A DNA stretch of 64,000 nucleotides, taken from Trachythela sp. YZ-2020 (Eukaryota; Cnidaria; Anthozoa; Malacalcyonacea; Clavulariidae). The notes under the pieces are model-generated. The model was not told the origin of the DNA. It did no database searches and saw nothing but the letters and a program-made list of their open reading frames with translations. Of this stretch, positions 8,916 through 21,918 are shown in pieces; the stretch's first letter is position 1, and every line of letters starts with the position of its first letter. Position numbers and translations under genes: made by a program. Where the stretch lies: the NCBI GenBank assembly GCA_016169945.1, contig JADLSH010000368.1:1240001-1304000 (forward strand). The letters are read 5' to 3'.

Positions 8916-11732
8916 ATGTACTGTTCAGTTTATGGCTGTTCAAGTAGTAGCAAAAACAACAGCGATGGACAACTACATTTTTTTTCATTTCCCAATGCTG
9001 ACAAAGGTCCAAAAGAAAAAAGCAGAGCAAAAGCATGGACTGAGTTCTGCAAAAGAAAAGGATTTCGTCCAAGTAAGAACGCGTGCATCTGCTCTCAACA
9101 TTTTGACTCGAACTCTTATCTGCCATCACACTCGCCTGATTTTCTGAGATCAATTAATTTTATTGGTAAAAGGAAGGTCAAGATGAAGGATGATGCTTTG
9201 CCCACGTTAAGCATGCCATTAAATGGAACCAGAGAACAGACGGATACAATAAAAATTCGAGCCCGTGGAGCACTTTCTAGATTGAAGGTATGTACAGTTC
9301 AGTCGTTCAGAACAGAACAGAATAGAGTTTACAAATTACGTTTATAAGTTTCAAATATCTTGCATAGCAATCACTAAAACCGTACAGGACTATAATAGTA
9401 AAGAAATAAGTTATTTTGGAATCTCCAATTTTTGTATTTTTTAACGTTATTATACATGTGAATTGTGAAGCCGCAATGTAATCTATTCTTATGCTATTTA
9501 GGAGGTCAACTCAATCATCAACCAAAATGGAAAACAAAAAGAACCAACCACCGAAATTACTTGTGGACAACAACCTTTCAGGCAATAACGATGAAACAAC
9601 ACAATCAAGGAGAAATGTTAGGAATAAGAGCACACAAATTAAAGCGAGACCTTGGAAATGCAATGACAAGAAACAAGTTAAGTCAACCGCAATACAAACA
9701 TTCTTAACAAAAGATCTTGTGGCACAGTTAATTACACCTGTGTGTTTCGTATCTATTGGTACACAGACAGAAGATGCTTCTTCTCCACTCGATGTAGACG
9801 ATTCCCATCTATTGCCTCCAAGCGACAATACCAGGAACATGCCTTCAGACGCCCCAATCGACGCCGTCCATAGTTTCAACAAACCTGACTGCAACCATAT
9901 CAGATCTGATTGTGACGACTCCGAAAGCGATTGCGACAACGGCAATTTGTTGAGGACGCAAATTTTGAACCGGAATTCGAAAATACTGATGATAGTGACG
10001 AACGTGAATTTATTTTAAATGCAAAGGAAGCTCATGAAGATAAGCGCCAAAAGATTGTTTTGTCGCACAACAAACTACCCCATAATCAAATGAAATTTAT
10101 TGTTTTTGAAGAATCGCTGGTAAAATGTTTCGAACGTTGTTTCAAGTGCGACTCAGTCTGTGCCGTGTGTCTAGAAAGTACTGTGGGAACTTTTTGCCGA
10201 ATATCCGTTACATGTTCGGGTGATATTAATCACGCGTTTGTTTGGTCGACAGGACCATTGCACAATCGGTTACCTCTGTTTAATTTGATGATTAACTCGG
10301 GAATTTTATCCTCTGGGCTTGAGAATGTGCAAAAGTTCTCAGGCTTTTGATTCTTTAAACATACCATGCATAAAGCGAAGAGAATTCACAGACCTTCAAT
10401 CAGCGTATGTCATACCAGCTGTTTTTAACGTCTGGAACTGGAATTCTTTGGTCCAGGAAATCAAAGGCACGTCTCGCTGTATAGCATCCGATGTGCGTGT
10501 CGATAGTCCTGGGCACACTGGCCTATTTGGATCTGGGAGTTCTTTGGATGTAGAGAAAAATGTTATATTGGACACGCAGATCATTAACGTATTGCAAACA
10601 TTGTCCTGTGCAAATCTAACAACAAATCTATCGATGTTTATACTGTCCTCTGCATTAAAAAAAACACTCTTTGACAGAGACAGCATAATGGTTTTTGTTC
10701 ACAATATTGATTCATTCTTTGCTTTACGACATGCCACGATATAAATACAAAAAAATTATTCCTTAATTTTAGCAACACTAGTTTGATGAAATGTACATGT
10801 GGGTGTGTCAAGGGCTGGGTTTGTTTATTTTTAAACTTTATTTTCATATCTATGAATTATAGAGTACGGAAGTAAAGAACTCCAATGCGATGGAGTTAGA
10901 ATCCCTGAAACGTCAATTGTTATACCTTGAAATTGCTAACGTGAAGGTCACTAAACTTGTCACAGACAGACATGTTCAGGTCTCATCTTTTATGGCAAAC
11001 GAGAAGAAAGACATTGAACATGCGTACGATGTTTGGCATGTGGCAAAAGGTATGCGGTTAATGGTCCTAGCTTGCATTGTTTGAGGCAAGTTTAACTGTT
11101 AACTTTCTATTGTGCAGGTGAGAAGAAAAGGTTGTTGAAACTGGTTAAAACGAAGAAATTTCGTGTGATAAAACCTTGGATAGGGGTAATCATTGTTTTT
11201 GTAACTTGTTGGGCTATTTTTAATGTAAGTATAGTTTGTATTGTAAACATGGCTGTGGACATTTGCCTTATTGTTTGTGGATATTTATTTTCAATTTTTC
11301 ATACAGTCAATTGTCAACCACATGTACTGCGTTGCAATTTCCAGCAAGACTGAAATCGAAAAGGAGGGGGAGAAGTGGACAAGCTTGACAAACCATATTG
11401 CGAATATTCATGACCATTCGGAAAACAAAGTCTTCAAAAAGTGCACTCATGAGGTCATAGAAAGAGAATGGTTAAAACTTGGTAAAGTAGTGACTACTAT
11501 CTGATAACACTGCACCAGGTTTTAAGTTAAAAAGGTAACAAACAAGTTAATGTTCAATAATTGTTTTTACATTATAATATAGGATCAGCTGCTCACAAGT
11601 TGATCTGCGAGTTGATCTGCAGACCGAAAGCTTTCCAGCTGCCATCAAACGTCAGGTCTAGAGGCAAAGCATTCTCTGGACAACAATTTTGCCTCAAAGA
11701 ACACGTTTTATCCTTACCATTCGTTAATGGCC
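8916..11732 (+). pseudogene. THAP-domain transposase-like gene with introns (Kolobok/P-like), frameshifted
   Basis: Exon 1 (8,916-9,287) encodes a THAP zinc finger: MYCSVYGC supplies the first Cys pair, CICSQHF the Cys-His pair, with an invariant-type Trp in AWTEF. It ends at AAG|GTATGT. Exon 2 (from 9,502) holds IGTQTED, an acidic linker, and ASDVRVDSPGH, a probable first catalytic Asp. Frameshifts occur near 9,530-9,590, 9,950 and 10,320. Later exons join in phase: 10,863-11,049 with VTDRHVQ and YDVWHVAK, 11,118-11,185 with KPWIG, 11,307-11,481 with EKW and CTHEVIEREW, and 11,583-11,732. All have GT-AG borders. The C-terminal half expected after KPWI...EKW...CxH is missing downstream, probably replaced by the insertion at 11.9 kb. 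The motif set fits a THAP-containing DDE-type transposase; the superfamily name is inferred. Confidence 0.75.
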
Positions 11733-12190
11733 AGGTATATTTTTAATTTTACAGTAACAACAGATCTGACACGCTATATGTAAAATCGCTTCATCGTCGT
11801 TGGCTTAAAATTTAAAAATAATAATAATTTATTCAAACAAAGTCACAATATCGGGCATCGAATACATGGTAATTGGGTAAATAACTAAAATAAGTCATTA
11901 CAACACCATTATTGTCGAGTTCAGGTCATTTTCAAAGTGCGGTTCCCAAGTTTGTTGTGAATATTCCCAATTACGTTTGTAAATTTGGAATATTGGGCAC
12001 GGAACTTGCAAAGCCAACTTCACAAGTTGCTCACTAAAGTACCGAAGTACTGAACTAGAGACTAGAGCGAGGGGTGTATCACTCAAAATAAGTGTACGAA
12101 ATTTGGGGATTTTCAAAATCCCTCAGGGATTTTTAGGGATTTTTAGTGATTTTCTAGGGATTTTTTTTCAAAAAATCCCTCGAAAATCCC

Positions 12191-13125
12191 AGGCAAAATT
12201 TCATTATGGCCGCTGAATTTCATTATGTTCTTTATATAAGTTCCATTCGATGGAAACATATTCCATATTTGATTAGGATTAGCATCTGAAGTATTTTTAG
12301 GATCAGTAGGATAGATTTCAGAGACCTCGTCAACCTCCATTTTGTTTTGTTTTAAAACATAGATATAACTAGAAATACATGCATGCAGAATCCCCTCGCC
12401 CATTTGATCATGAACCAAACAATTTACTCCCCAAAAGTTATTGTAACATGAAGTACTGAGTCAACGAATGTAACCATGGTAACACGCAACATTGTATATT
12501 TTTTATATTTTAATTTGTACAAAATTAATATTATTTTGTTTTTAACTATAAAATTATCAATTGCCCAACTATATAAAGTGGGTAAATGCTATTATGTACT
12601 CTTTTAGCTTTGATTTACTGTAACATTCAACCTTAGACGTTCACAAAACGTTTCAAAATTTTCAAAAAACGTCAACTGTTTTTCGAGGAGTATTTTTATA
12701 CTTCACACTTGCTTTTGCAATGAAGTTTTTGAGATTTAATGTGCTTTTTTTTCTATAATATATTTGAATCAATACTAAAACACTCTTAAAGATCAATCAA
12801 TGTTGTATTGACCACACAGAAATGACAGAATGATCTACACATTTTCAAATTCACAAACGATACTGCATGCTACAGTATGTTAAAAAATCGGCAAAGCAAA
12901 CATGCAAAATAGACACTTGCCTGTTTAAAACGCTCCTTTTTCGGTCTTTCGACTGTTTTTCCTCTTGTTAATTTGTCCTTTAAATAATTTTCATTTATAA
13001 ATGAGTGCAAAACTATTTTTGAAAAGAGTTTGCAAAATGGAAGTCTTCTTTTGGCTTGAACTTGCGCATGCGCATAACTTACGAAAAGGTCGAGTCCCGT
13101 CCAGTGAACTCTAATAAAACTTATA
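12191..13125. other. Element B interior, no gene seen
   Basis: AT-rich. A minus-strand open frame at 12,143-12,418 overlaps the GGGATTTT repeat and has no recognisable domain. Confidence 0.4.
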
Positions 13126-13132
13126 GTTCAAT

Positions 13133-13654
13133 CACAGAGTAGACACTATAAAGAGGCCTCACTGTGTATCAAATCCTAATGTTTTGAGCGTAACCGATGC
13201 TTAGCCAGTGCGCAAAGGAGAGGCTCTCACCCCCCCGAAAACATTCAAAATGGAGGGCATTTTTAGACGTAAAAATACCGCAAAAATTCGAGTTAACTAT
13301 TTAATGTTGTTAATCACAACTTCAGTCAAGGTAAACCGTTATAAAGAAAATAACAAGGGTCTCTTATGCCGGTTATTTTCCGAAAATATCGGCCGCCATC
13401 TTGTTCGGGGGGGTGAATGCCTCTCGTTACCGCACTGGCTAGGAACATGGCGGCCGGCCGATAATTTAAGAAAATAAAGAAAAAAAACAAATTCTGGAGA
13501 GTAATGTCATTTTGAAATTCAAAATATGAATAAAACAAGACGAGTTTGAGAGACTGTAAATTTTCCACTCTATTTTAAAGTCATCATCAGACAGAATAGC
13601 GGCCGGTTACGCATTTTGCCTGAAGTGAAACCTCTGTATAGTGTCTACTCTGTG
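13133..13654. mobile_element. Non-autonomous TIR element, 522 bp, 7-bp TSD
   Basis: Ends are CACAGAGTAGACACTATA and its inverse (13,633-13,654 region), with about 30 bp of mostly matching TIR. GTTCAAT flanks it on both sides (13,126-13,132 and 13,655-13,661). Inside is a further inverted pair around CACCCCCCCGAA / TTCGGGGGGGTG. TSD length of 7-8 bp is closest to hAT-like elements. No transposase remains. Confidence 0.75.
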
Positions 13655-16031
13655 GTTCAATGGTCCCGTCCTGGCCGTCCATGACAAAAAAAAATGGCGG
13701 ACGACTTTGCATTCCACAATGTTTTCACATACCCGGGTGTAAATCTCCGAGCGGAATTATTACCCTCGCACGGCGCTTCGCGCCGGCTCGGGGATAAACC
13801 TAGATTGCTGACTCATACCTAGCGGAGGCGTATAAACTCTACGGGGAAATCCATATTTTTTGCATTTTGCGTCGTCCCAGTGTTTCGAATCCACTTCGAT
13901 CAAACTTTTTTGGCAATAACTACTTATCGTGAAGGTTTTAGACGCAAACTGGACAGCTGGGGATGAATTGATGTAAAAATATCGCTGCCCGAAATTTGTA
14001 CGAAATCGTCACTTGGTCAGTTCGAGACGAACTTCGAGTGAATTACTCTGGTTTAGAGTATTTTATAAAGGAAATTTGTGGTTTTCAAGGCCAAAGACGT
14101 ATACCTTGAAGGATTTGGATGCAGAATGGACCGTTTGGGATGAATTATATTAAAATATCGCTCGCCGAAGCTTGACATGAAAATGTCACTTACTCAGCTC
14201 GAGTCATTTACTGCAGACAAGTACTTTAAATGTACTTGGTTTAATACATTTAGTCATTAGATATTTTGAGGACTATACGGAACATTACTTAGAGGATAAA
14301 AGTAATGTCTGTAACAGGCTTTACTTGCTGAGACGACTGGGATTACAAAAAAGCAATAAAAGTAGCAATTAAAATTGGGAATGGAAAATGAGATTATGGT
14401 CCCTCTGACAACCCTCTGACTTCTTTCCCCAGTTTTTGTTTCCTTTTATAGTATTTTTGGGGCTCACTTAAATCTGGGGCTCATTGAGCAATTCCTCCTG
14501 GGCAGCCTTGGAAAATATATCTTACTAAATGTCGTGTTAAAAAGAACCATAAATAGAAAACACTAACATATTGCTAATCTGGACATTCATTCTCACTAGA
14601 TGACATGTCAAGAAATTTAGTTTTGGACACGCAAGAAAACTTCATGTTAGTTTTATTGAGGTTCAACAAAGTAGGAAAATTTGCCATTAATTACTTGAAG
14701 GATTAATATATTTTTACTATAGAAATGATAATTAATAGTAGTATAACAATGTACGGATTTCATCCAAGCATACATGAAACTGTTAAGTTTAATGAACTGA
14801 ATTTATTTTATAGAGGTTTATATTTCACGACCACCATGGAAAGTCTGGCCGATGCATACTTGATATTTTTCAGTACATGAACACTGTTACTGTATTGTTA
14901 AATGTTAAAACAATACTGAAAATCAGAAACAACACTCAAATTTGCAGTGCACTTGCCACAATTTTGCACACTACACACTGTCACACTTGAAATTTTCCCT
15001 GCTGCATAAATGTTTCCTTGTCGAAATCTGCCATATATTACCCAATCTGGTCTCATGATCTCCCCGGGAAAAGCCTAATTCTTCCTTTCATGAGTAATGC
15101 TGTCTGCCATTCCATACAGTGAGTTCAAATAGGCTGCATTGCACACATACCATGTTTGTGACTGTGTGTCAAATTTCACCTCTAGGTGATATTTGGCATC
15201 AGTTAACAGTGGACTTAACTTTTAAATACTGCTTTTATCTTCTAAGTAATGTCCGAATATTCCTCAAGATATCTAATGACTAAATGTATTAAACCAAGTA
15301 CATTTAAAGTACTTGTCTGCAGTAAATGACTCGAGGTGAGCAAGTGACATTTTCATGTCAAGCTTCCGCGAGCGATATTTTAATATAATTCATCCCAAAC
15401 GGTCCATTCTGCATCCAAAGCCTTCAAGGTATTCGTCTTTGGCCTTGAAAACCACAAATTTCCTTTATAAAATACTCTAAACCAAAGTAATTCACTCGAA
15501 CTGACCAAGTGACGATTTCGTACAAATTTCGGCGAGCGATATTTTTACATCAATTCATCCCCAGCTGTCCAGTTTGCATCAGAAACCTTCACGATAAGTA
15601 GTTATTGCCAAAAAAGTTTGATCGAAATGGATTCGAAACACTGGGACGACGCAAAATGCAAAAAATATGGATTTCCCCGTAGAGTTTATAGTCTTTTTGC
15701 CCTGAATGGCGGCCATCTTGGATTTATCATGCAGGTCACGCCTCCAGTGTTGCCACTCGGATTTTTCACATTTCACTATATCGGTGACTAAATTTCACTA
15801 TTTTGCCGCACATTTCACTACATGGCAGGTTTTTGTTGGATATCGACCTGATACCGTGCGTTGCTTAGAACGACGCAGGGTTCTCATTGGTTGATTTTGA
15901 ATTAACACATTATACTGCCATAATAGGTAATTAAATTTACCCAACAAAAGATTCAAATAAAAAAATATCGTTCTATAGCGACGTTAAAGTTACAGTAAAG
16001 GATGGGCAGTCAAAAGCTCTTACAACATTCT

Positions 16032-16305
16032 TGTTCTGGCCACTAAGGCCTTTAGAGTTAGTACTTGTTTGTCGCCATTGTTATTTCGTTTCGCGGCATT
16101 TTCACGCTATGCCGCACGTTATTGGCTAGTGTTCATAGCCAGGGGGGTTGGGATTCATTTATGGTTCACTTGCTCGATTCACGCTTCTGTGAGCATTCTT
16201 TTTCACGGGTCGAAATATCTGAATAAATGCTTTAAAACTTGTTCATTTTCGTCTCGTTTAAACGGCTGTTGAAGGGTAACGAGTCTCGCTCTTCCCGAAG
16301 GAACA
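16032..16305 (+). repeat. BEL 5' LTR
   Basis: 274 bp, begins TGTTCTGG and ends GAAGGAACA; identical by eye to the 3' LTR. Contains AATAAA within CTGAATAAATGC as a likely polyadenylation signal. Confidence 0.95.
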
Positions 16306-16372
16306 GAACAGTGAAAAAGAACCACATTTCACGCGTATAAACATCGAGAATTCGAAGGCTACGAAGCGACGA

Positions 16373-19095
16373 ATGGATAAATTTTGCAACATGGACAACA
16401 CCGCTGCAAATACAGTTTCGAACAGCCAAGAAAACAGCCTTTCTACAACGGACAGCTCAACACTGGACCCCACTATCGTCGACGAGCCCGAGGTAGGGAA
16501 ATTAGATACGGTTTTACAGCAAAATACAAGCGATAATACGGGGGAAACGGACACGAACGATATTATATTAAATATAAACTCGTCCGAAGTAGACATAGAA
16601 GCGGCCGAAAATACATCGATTATCTCGAATATGGGGCCATCAGATCGGCCCAAAAGATCGGCAAAACCCTCGGAAAGTACATTGAGAACAGGCTTCAATC
16701 CGATGAAGCAAAACTAGATAAATTATGGCGAAATATTACTAACGCTGCGACTAAATTACATGAATCACCCGATTCATTAGATCAAATAAAATCCCATACG
16801 TCAGAAGTACGTTCGCTCTTTCACCAGTACAACACTGCTTCCTTGTCACTCTGAGTTTCTTGGTGGCCTAAGCGACCCCAATACCAAAAAGAATACGAAA
16901 CACTGCAAAAACTCATAAATAACCGTAGTCAATATATTCATGCAACCATAAATGAAGCAAACCAGCGAAAGAAGGAACTTTTGCTAGAAATTAATTCATC
17001 ACGCCGATCTCATAGTTCTCGTAGCTCAACGTCCTCCACTGCGGCTCGAGCTCTCGCTAGAGCTGAAGCGACAGCAGCGTTAAAGAAGGTAGAAATGCAA
17101 AAATGGAGGTCATTGCGAGAGTCTCAGTCTGCCTTAGAAATACAACACCAAGAACTAGCCCTAGCCCAAAGAAAGATGGAAGAAAAAGCTCGAATGGAAC
17201 ATCTGCGACTCGAAGAGGAAGCAGTAGTTGCCGTAACAAAAGCCCAAGCTATTGACAGAGAAATGAGCTTCGATGAAAACCGAGAACCCGATCGCCCTAA
17301 TCTGCCTAGAGATGATCCAGTCGAAAGAGTTCAACGCTACTTGAATTCGCAAGACTTTGAAGAACCGAACTTTGACCACCTTTCCCTTCCTGCTGCCATC
17401 GACACACAAGCCGACCAGGTCAACGACCAAGCCCACAAAATACCACCCAAAGAAGAACTAAACCCAACAGCAAACATATTCGCTCCCCAACCCCCAAATT
17501 ATCAGAAAGACCCTAATTCAAATCCCATGAGCGCTTGTATCAACTTCATGGCCCGTCGAGAGCTGATTGCCAATAAGATTCAAAAATTCGACGACAACCC
17601 AAGAAATTTTTACAGCTGGAAAGAATCCTTCAAGAACATGATACGAGACATTAAGATAACCCCTAGCGAAGAATTATCTCTCATAATAGAGTATACCTGC
17701 AACGAATCAAAGAAACTTGCTCAACGGCTTCGGAATGCATACATCAACAAACCCACCGAAGGTGTAACGATACTATGGCAGAAACTTAGTCAGCGGTTTG
17801 GTTCCAACGCAGTGATTACAGAAGTACATTTGAACAAACTGAGAGACTTTCCTAAAGTCGGATTTAGAGACAACAAAAAACTTGAAGAGTTCGGAGACTT
17901 GCTTTTAGAATTACAGTGCGCTAAGGCTGATGGGGGATATAAAGGTCTTAAAATCCTCGACGAGCCGGTCTACATCAAACCCGTCATTGCTAAACTCCCC
18001 GGCGATATCCAAAGCAGATGGCAAAAACATGCGTTCCGCTATAAGAAACAGCACGCCGGAGTAGACTACCCCCCATTCTTCGAATTCGCTACCTTCATTC
18101 AGGAGTTATCCCTTGAAAGAAACGACCCTAACCTAATCATAGACATTCCCGAGAGGAAGAATTTAGGTGCACGACAGCCAACCTGGCGCCAAGAAATTAG
18201 CGTGAAGAAAACCGGAATCGACGCTGAAGATCACGGAGTCAGACACGATCCCCAAGTTCGTAACCCCACCAACTGGTGCATTATCCACCATAAAGAACAT
18301 CCATTGAACAAGTGCAGAGCCTTCCAAGCTAAGTCCCTCGACGAGAGAACCAGAATACTGAGACAGAATCGAGTATGCTTCCGCTGCATCGCATCGTGCG
18401 ATCATCTTGCAAAGGACTGCAAGGCTAAAGTTACATGTACAGAATGTGGAAGTGATAAGCATCTGGCGGCCCTCCACGTTGACGGCGAGCAAAAGCATGG
18501 CGGGGAGCAGGCAGCAAATAAAGATCAACCTGGCAATCGTACCGGCACTCAACAAAACCAGCAGTCAGGAGAGGTTACAACGAAATGCACCGAAGTGTGC
18601 GGGAGTTCCCCCGGTGGAAAATCATGCTCGAAGATTTGTCTGGCCAACATTTACGTAAGCGGACATCCAGAAACCAAAGTGAAATCGTACGTAGTAATTG
18701 ACGACCAGAGCAACAGTTCCCTAGCAAAGTCTGAACTCTTCGATCGCCTGAACGTCCATGGTAAAACTATTACATACTCACTTAAGACATGTGCAGGAGT
18801 GTCCCAGATTCAAGGAAGATGCAGCAAAGACCTCATTGTGGAATCGATGGACGGTAATAAAAGACATACATTAACAAACGTTGTCGAGTGTAACGCTGTT
18901 CCAGACTCAAAAGAAGAGATACCTACACCCCAAGTAGCCCAAGCTCACCCACACCTACGCGGAATAGCCGACGAGATACCTGAAATCTGCGATGATGCAG
19001 AAATCCTTTGCTTATCGGTCGAGACGCACCTCCGCTTCAAAAGATACATGAGTCACGCAATGGCTCCAGAGATGCACCATGGGCTCAGCGTCTAG
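16373..19095 (+). pseudogene. gag: BEL gag and aspartic protease region
   Basis: Gag probably begins at 16,373 (MDKFCNMDN). The first frame ends at 16,717 after a frameshift and a stop lies near 16,850; a 704-residue frame then runs 16,981-19,095. It shows an Arg/Glu-rich coiled region (residues ~20-90), a DUF1759-type domain (~185-380, KIQKFDDNPRNFYSWKESF), zinc knuckles (CIIHHKEHPLNKC, CFRCIASCDHLAKDC, CTECGSDKHLAALH) and an aspartic protease with VVIDDQSNSSLA around residue 575. This order is typical of Pao/BEL polyproteins: capsid, nucleic-acid binding, processing. The last ~30 residues are out of frame: a 1-nt shift at ~19,008 moves coding to the frame with LIGRDAPPLQ. Confidence 0.93.
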
Positions 19096-21109
19096 ATTTA
19101 GGATGGGTCGTCATCGGCAACGCTTGCTTGGACGGCGCTCACAAACCCAGTCTCTCCTGTTACAGAACAAACATTCTCGAAAGCGGACGACCCTCGATCC
19201 TCTTACCATGTCCCAACCGCTTCCACATTAAAGAAAATACCGCCAACGTCACTGACCCCATGATACAGTCAACGACAAGCGGAAAGAAGCGTATGCGGAT
19301 GGAAGTTTCGACGATGGTTTAGGAGCCAACGTGTTCAAGATCTCGAAGGACGACAATAAACCCGATCTATCCGTGGAAGATAGGATGTTCGTCAGCCTTA
19401 TGGACCGTGAAATGGTCAAAAACAACGCAGGAAACTGGGAGGCACCTTTGCCTTTTCGTAACCCGATATCAGCACTCCCAGACAACCGAGAAGACACGCG
19501 AAGACGTTTTAATTCCACGAAGAGAACATTAGAACGAAAACCGGAAATGAAGAAACACTATTTCGAATTCATGCAAAAAATTCTTGAAAATGGTCACGCA
19601 GAACCCGTTCCGAAAAACGACGGTGTCTCAAAGGGAGTATGCTGGTACCTCCCCCACTTCGGAGTATACCATCCCAAAAAACCTGGTAAAATTCGAGTCG
19701 TCTTCGACTCCGCAGCTGAAACCAACGGGGTGTCTCTAAACAAGCTACTGCTATCTGGCCCAGACCTGACAAACAGCCTATTGGGAGTCCTTCTACGATT
19801 CCGGCGCGGTCCCATCGCATTAATGGCAGACATCGAACAAATGTTCCACTCCTTCATCGTCCGTGAAGACCACCGAGATTTCCTGAGATTTTTCTGGTAC
19901 AAAGACAACAGTCCCGATGAAGAAGTCATCGAATATCGCATGAAGGTACATTTGTTCGGTAATACATCATCGCCAGCCATTGCAACTTGTGGTCTTAGAA
20001 AGACAGCTCTCGAGGGAGAACAAGAGTACGGCACCGATGCAAGAGAGTTCGTGGAAAAGGACTTTTACGTCGACGACGGTCTAAAGTCCATGCCTAACAG
20101 CCAGGAAGCCATTGATCTGTTACGTAAAACCAAAGCCATGCTGGCCACCGCCAACTTGCGCCTCCACAAAATTGCTTCCAATGACCCCGAAGTAACACGA
20201 GCATTCGCCGTCGAAGACCAGGCCTCAGACCTCCGCAACCTGGATCTCCACCGCGACGTCATCCCAGTCCAGCGCTCGTTAGGGGTATTCTGGGATCTTC
20301 AAACCGATGCGTTCACCTTCCAGGTCGCAGACGAAGTCAAACCATTTACAAGACGCGGCGTTCTTTCAGTCACGAACGGTCTTTACGATCCGCTGGGAAT
20401 CGCTGCTCCGGTAGTCATCAAAGCCAAAATGTTGCTTAGAGCCATGACAGACAGCCTCAAACGCCACCCCCTCGATGATTGGGACAAACCACTGCCTGAA
20501 CAACACAGGTCAACATGGAAGGCCTGGTGTAAATCTCTTTCTCACCTTACCGAAGTCAAAGTCCCACGCGCCTACGCCAGTGTGTCCTTGTCCGAGGCCA
20601 GCAAGCTGGAAATTCATACCTTCTGCGACGCGTCCGTCGAAGCCATCGCAGCTGTTTCCTACCTCAAAGTCATTCACGAGAATGGTCAAGTCCAGGTTTC
20701 CTTCGCGCTCGGCAAAGCTAAGCTGGCTCCTCCGCACGCCACAACGATTCCTCGTCTGGAGCTTTGCGCCGCAGTACTCGGGGTAGAAGTCACTGAAGTA
20801 GTCTTAGAAGAGTTGGCTGTGCAACCAGACTCCGTCACCTACTACACTGACAGCAAGGTTACACTGGGTTACATCCTAAACGAGACGCGCCGATTCTACG
20901 TGTACGTTGGAAACCGAGTACAACGAATAAGAAAGTCATCGTCGCCGAACCAGTGGAAATACGTGGCAACCGACCTCAACCCAGCAGATCTAGCCACTCG
21001 ATCTGTGAGAGCCTGCCACCTTAAAGATTCCTCTTGGTTGAACAGCCCAAAGTTCCTGCAGAGCCAAAGACCCAGAACTTCGGCCCGAAATAACGACCTC
21101 GGCAACTAA
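19008..21109 (+). pseudogene. pol: BEL reverse transcriptase and RNase H region
   Basis: The frame 19,008-19,322 carries the protease-RT linker (LDLGWVVIGNACL). After another frameshift near 19,322 a 592-residue frame (19,331-21,109) holds the RT: CWYLPHFGVYHPKKPGKIRV, ALMADIEQMFHS with the first Asp, and FYVDDGLKS with the catalytic Asp pair. The Pao-type RNase H follows: HTFCDASVEAIAAV, the RLELCAAVLG block with Glu, and YYTDSKVTLGYI. Catalytic residues of RT and RNase H all look intact. The frame closes at a TAA at 21,107 because of a small indel, and homology continues in the next frame. Confidence 0.95.
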
Positions 21110-21110
21110 T

Positions 21111-21590
21111 GTGGAGTTTGTATCACATATAAACCTTGGAACTACTCGTTTTCTACGTTTCTCGCGGTGGTCAAACTTAGTCAACGCCGTAGCACAACTA
21201 ATCCTGGTTGTCCAAAAGCAGCATCAACGCTACCACCATTCGAAGGAGCCAGTCAGCAACGATCTTGAAACGGAAGCGATGTCGCCCGTTAATGTCATCG
21301 ATGCAAGGAAACGTGCGCAGACGTTGATCGTCAGAAACTTGCAGATCGAAGCATTCTCGGAAGAGTACGATCGCATAGAAAAGAATAAATCACTGTCGAA
21401 AACATCGCCACTGATAAAACTCAGCCCAATCATCGACTCCGAAGGTCTCCTTCGTATTGGAGGACGCCTCGAGCGGGCCGACCTGCCCTACGAAGAACGG
21501 CACGAAGCAGTTGTATACAAGACCAGTGACGGAAGTGATCCTGCTAAGAACCGAACACGAACTGAACTCGTAACTAGTTCTTGTTTCTGA
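21111..21590 (+). pseudogene. BEL integrase N-terminal fragment
   Basis: Continues the polyprotein: a hydrophobic/Arg-rich linker, then KRAQTLIVRNLQIEAF, PIIDSEGLLRIGGRLERADL, the region before the integrase H2C2 zinc-binding domain of Pao elements. It then loses homology and stops at 21,590, only 54 bp before the 3' LTR. The HHCC and DDE parts are therefore deleted, and this copy cannot integrate by its own enzyme. Confidence 0.85.
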
Positions 21591-21644
21591 ACTTTATAAA
21601 CATTCAAACACTTAATAGTGATATTTTTAATACCAGACGGGGAG

Positions 21645-21918
21645 TGTTCTGGCCACTAAGGCCTTTAGAGTTAGTACTTGTTTGTCGCCATTGTTATTTC
21701 GTTTCGCGGCATTTTCACGCTATGCCGCACGTTATTGGCTAGTGTTCATAGCCAGGGGGGTTGGGATTCATTTATGGTTCACTTGCTCGATTCACGCTTC
21801 TGTGAGCATTCTTTTTCACGGGTCGAAATATCTGAATAAATGCTTTAAAACTTGTTCATTTTCGTCTCGTTTAAACGGCTGTTGAAGGGTAACGAGTCTC
21901 GCTCTTCCCGAAGGAACA
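21645..21918 (+). repeat. BEL 3' LTR
   Basis: Identical by eye to 16,032-16,305. Followed by 31 bp of the hAT-like host element. Confidence 0.95.

Larger units (their letters stand above)
16032..21918 (+). mobile_element. BEL/Pao LTR retrotransposon, internally deleted
   Basis: Two identical 274-bp LTRs (16,032-16,305 and 21,645-21,918), both TG...CA, enclose gag, protease, RT-RNase H and the start of integrase on the plus strand. The integrase catalytic core and anything after it are gone. No 5-bp TSD is visible: the flanks are CATTCT on the left and TAGTG on the right. Identical LTRs mean recent insertion or gene conversion, yet the reading frames carry several lesions. Confidence 0.95.

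Noticed and set aside
12143..12418. 91-residue minus frame in element B
   Set aside because: Begins in unremarkable sequence and ends in a GGGATTTT repeat; no family recognised.
16258..16698. 146-residue minus-strand frame over BEL gag
   Set aside because: Antisense shadow of the gag frame; strand and motifs support the plus-strand reading.
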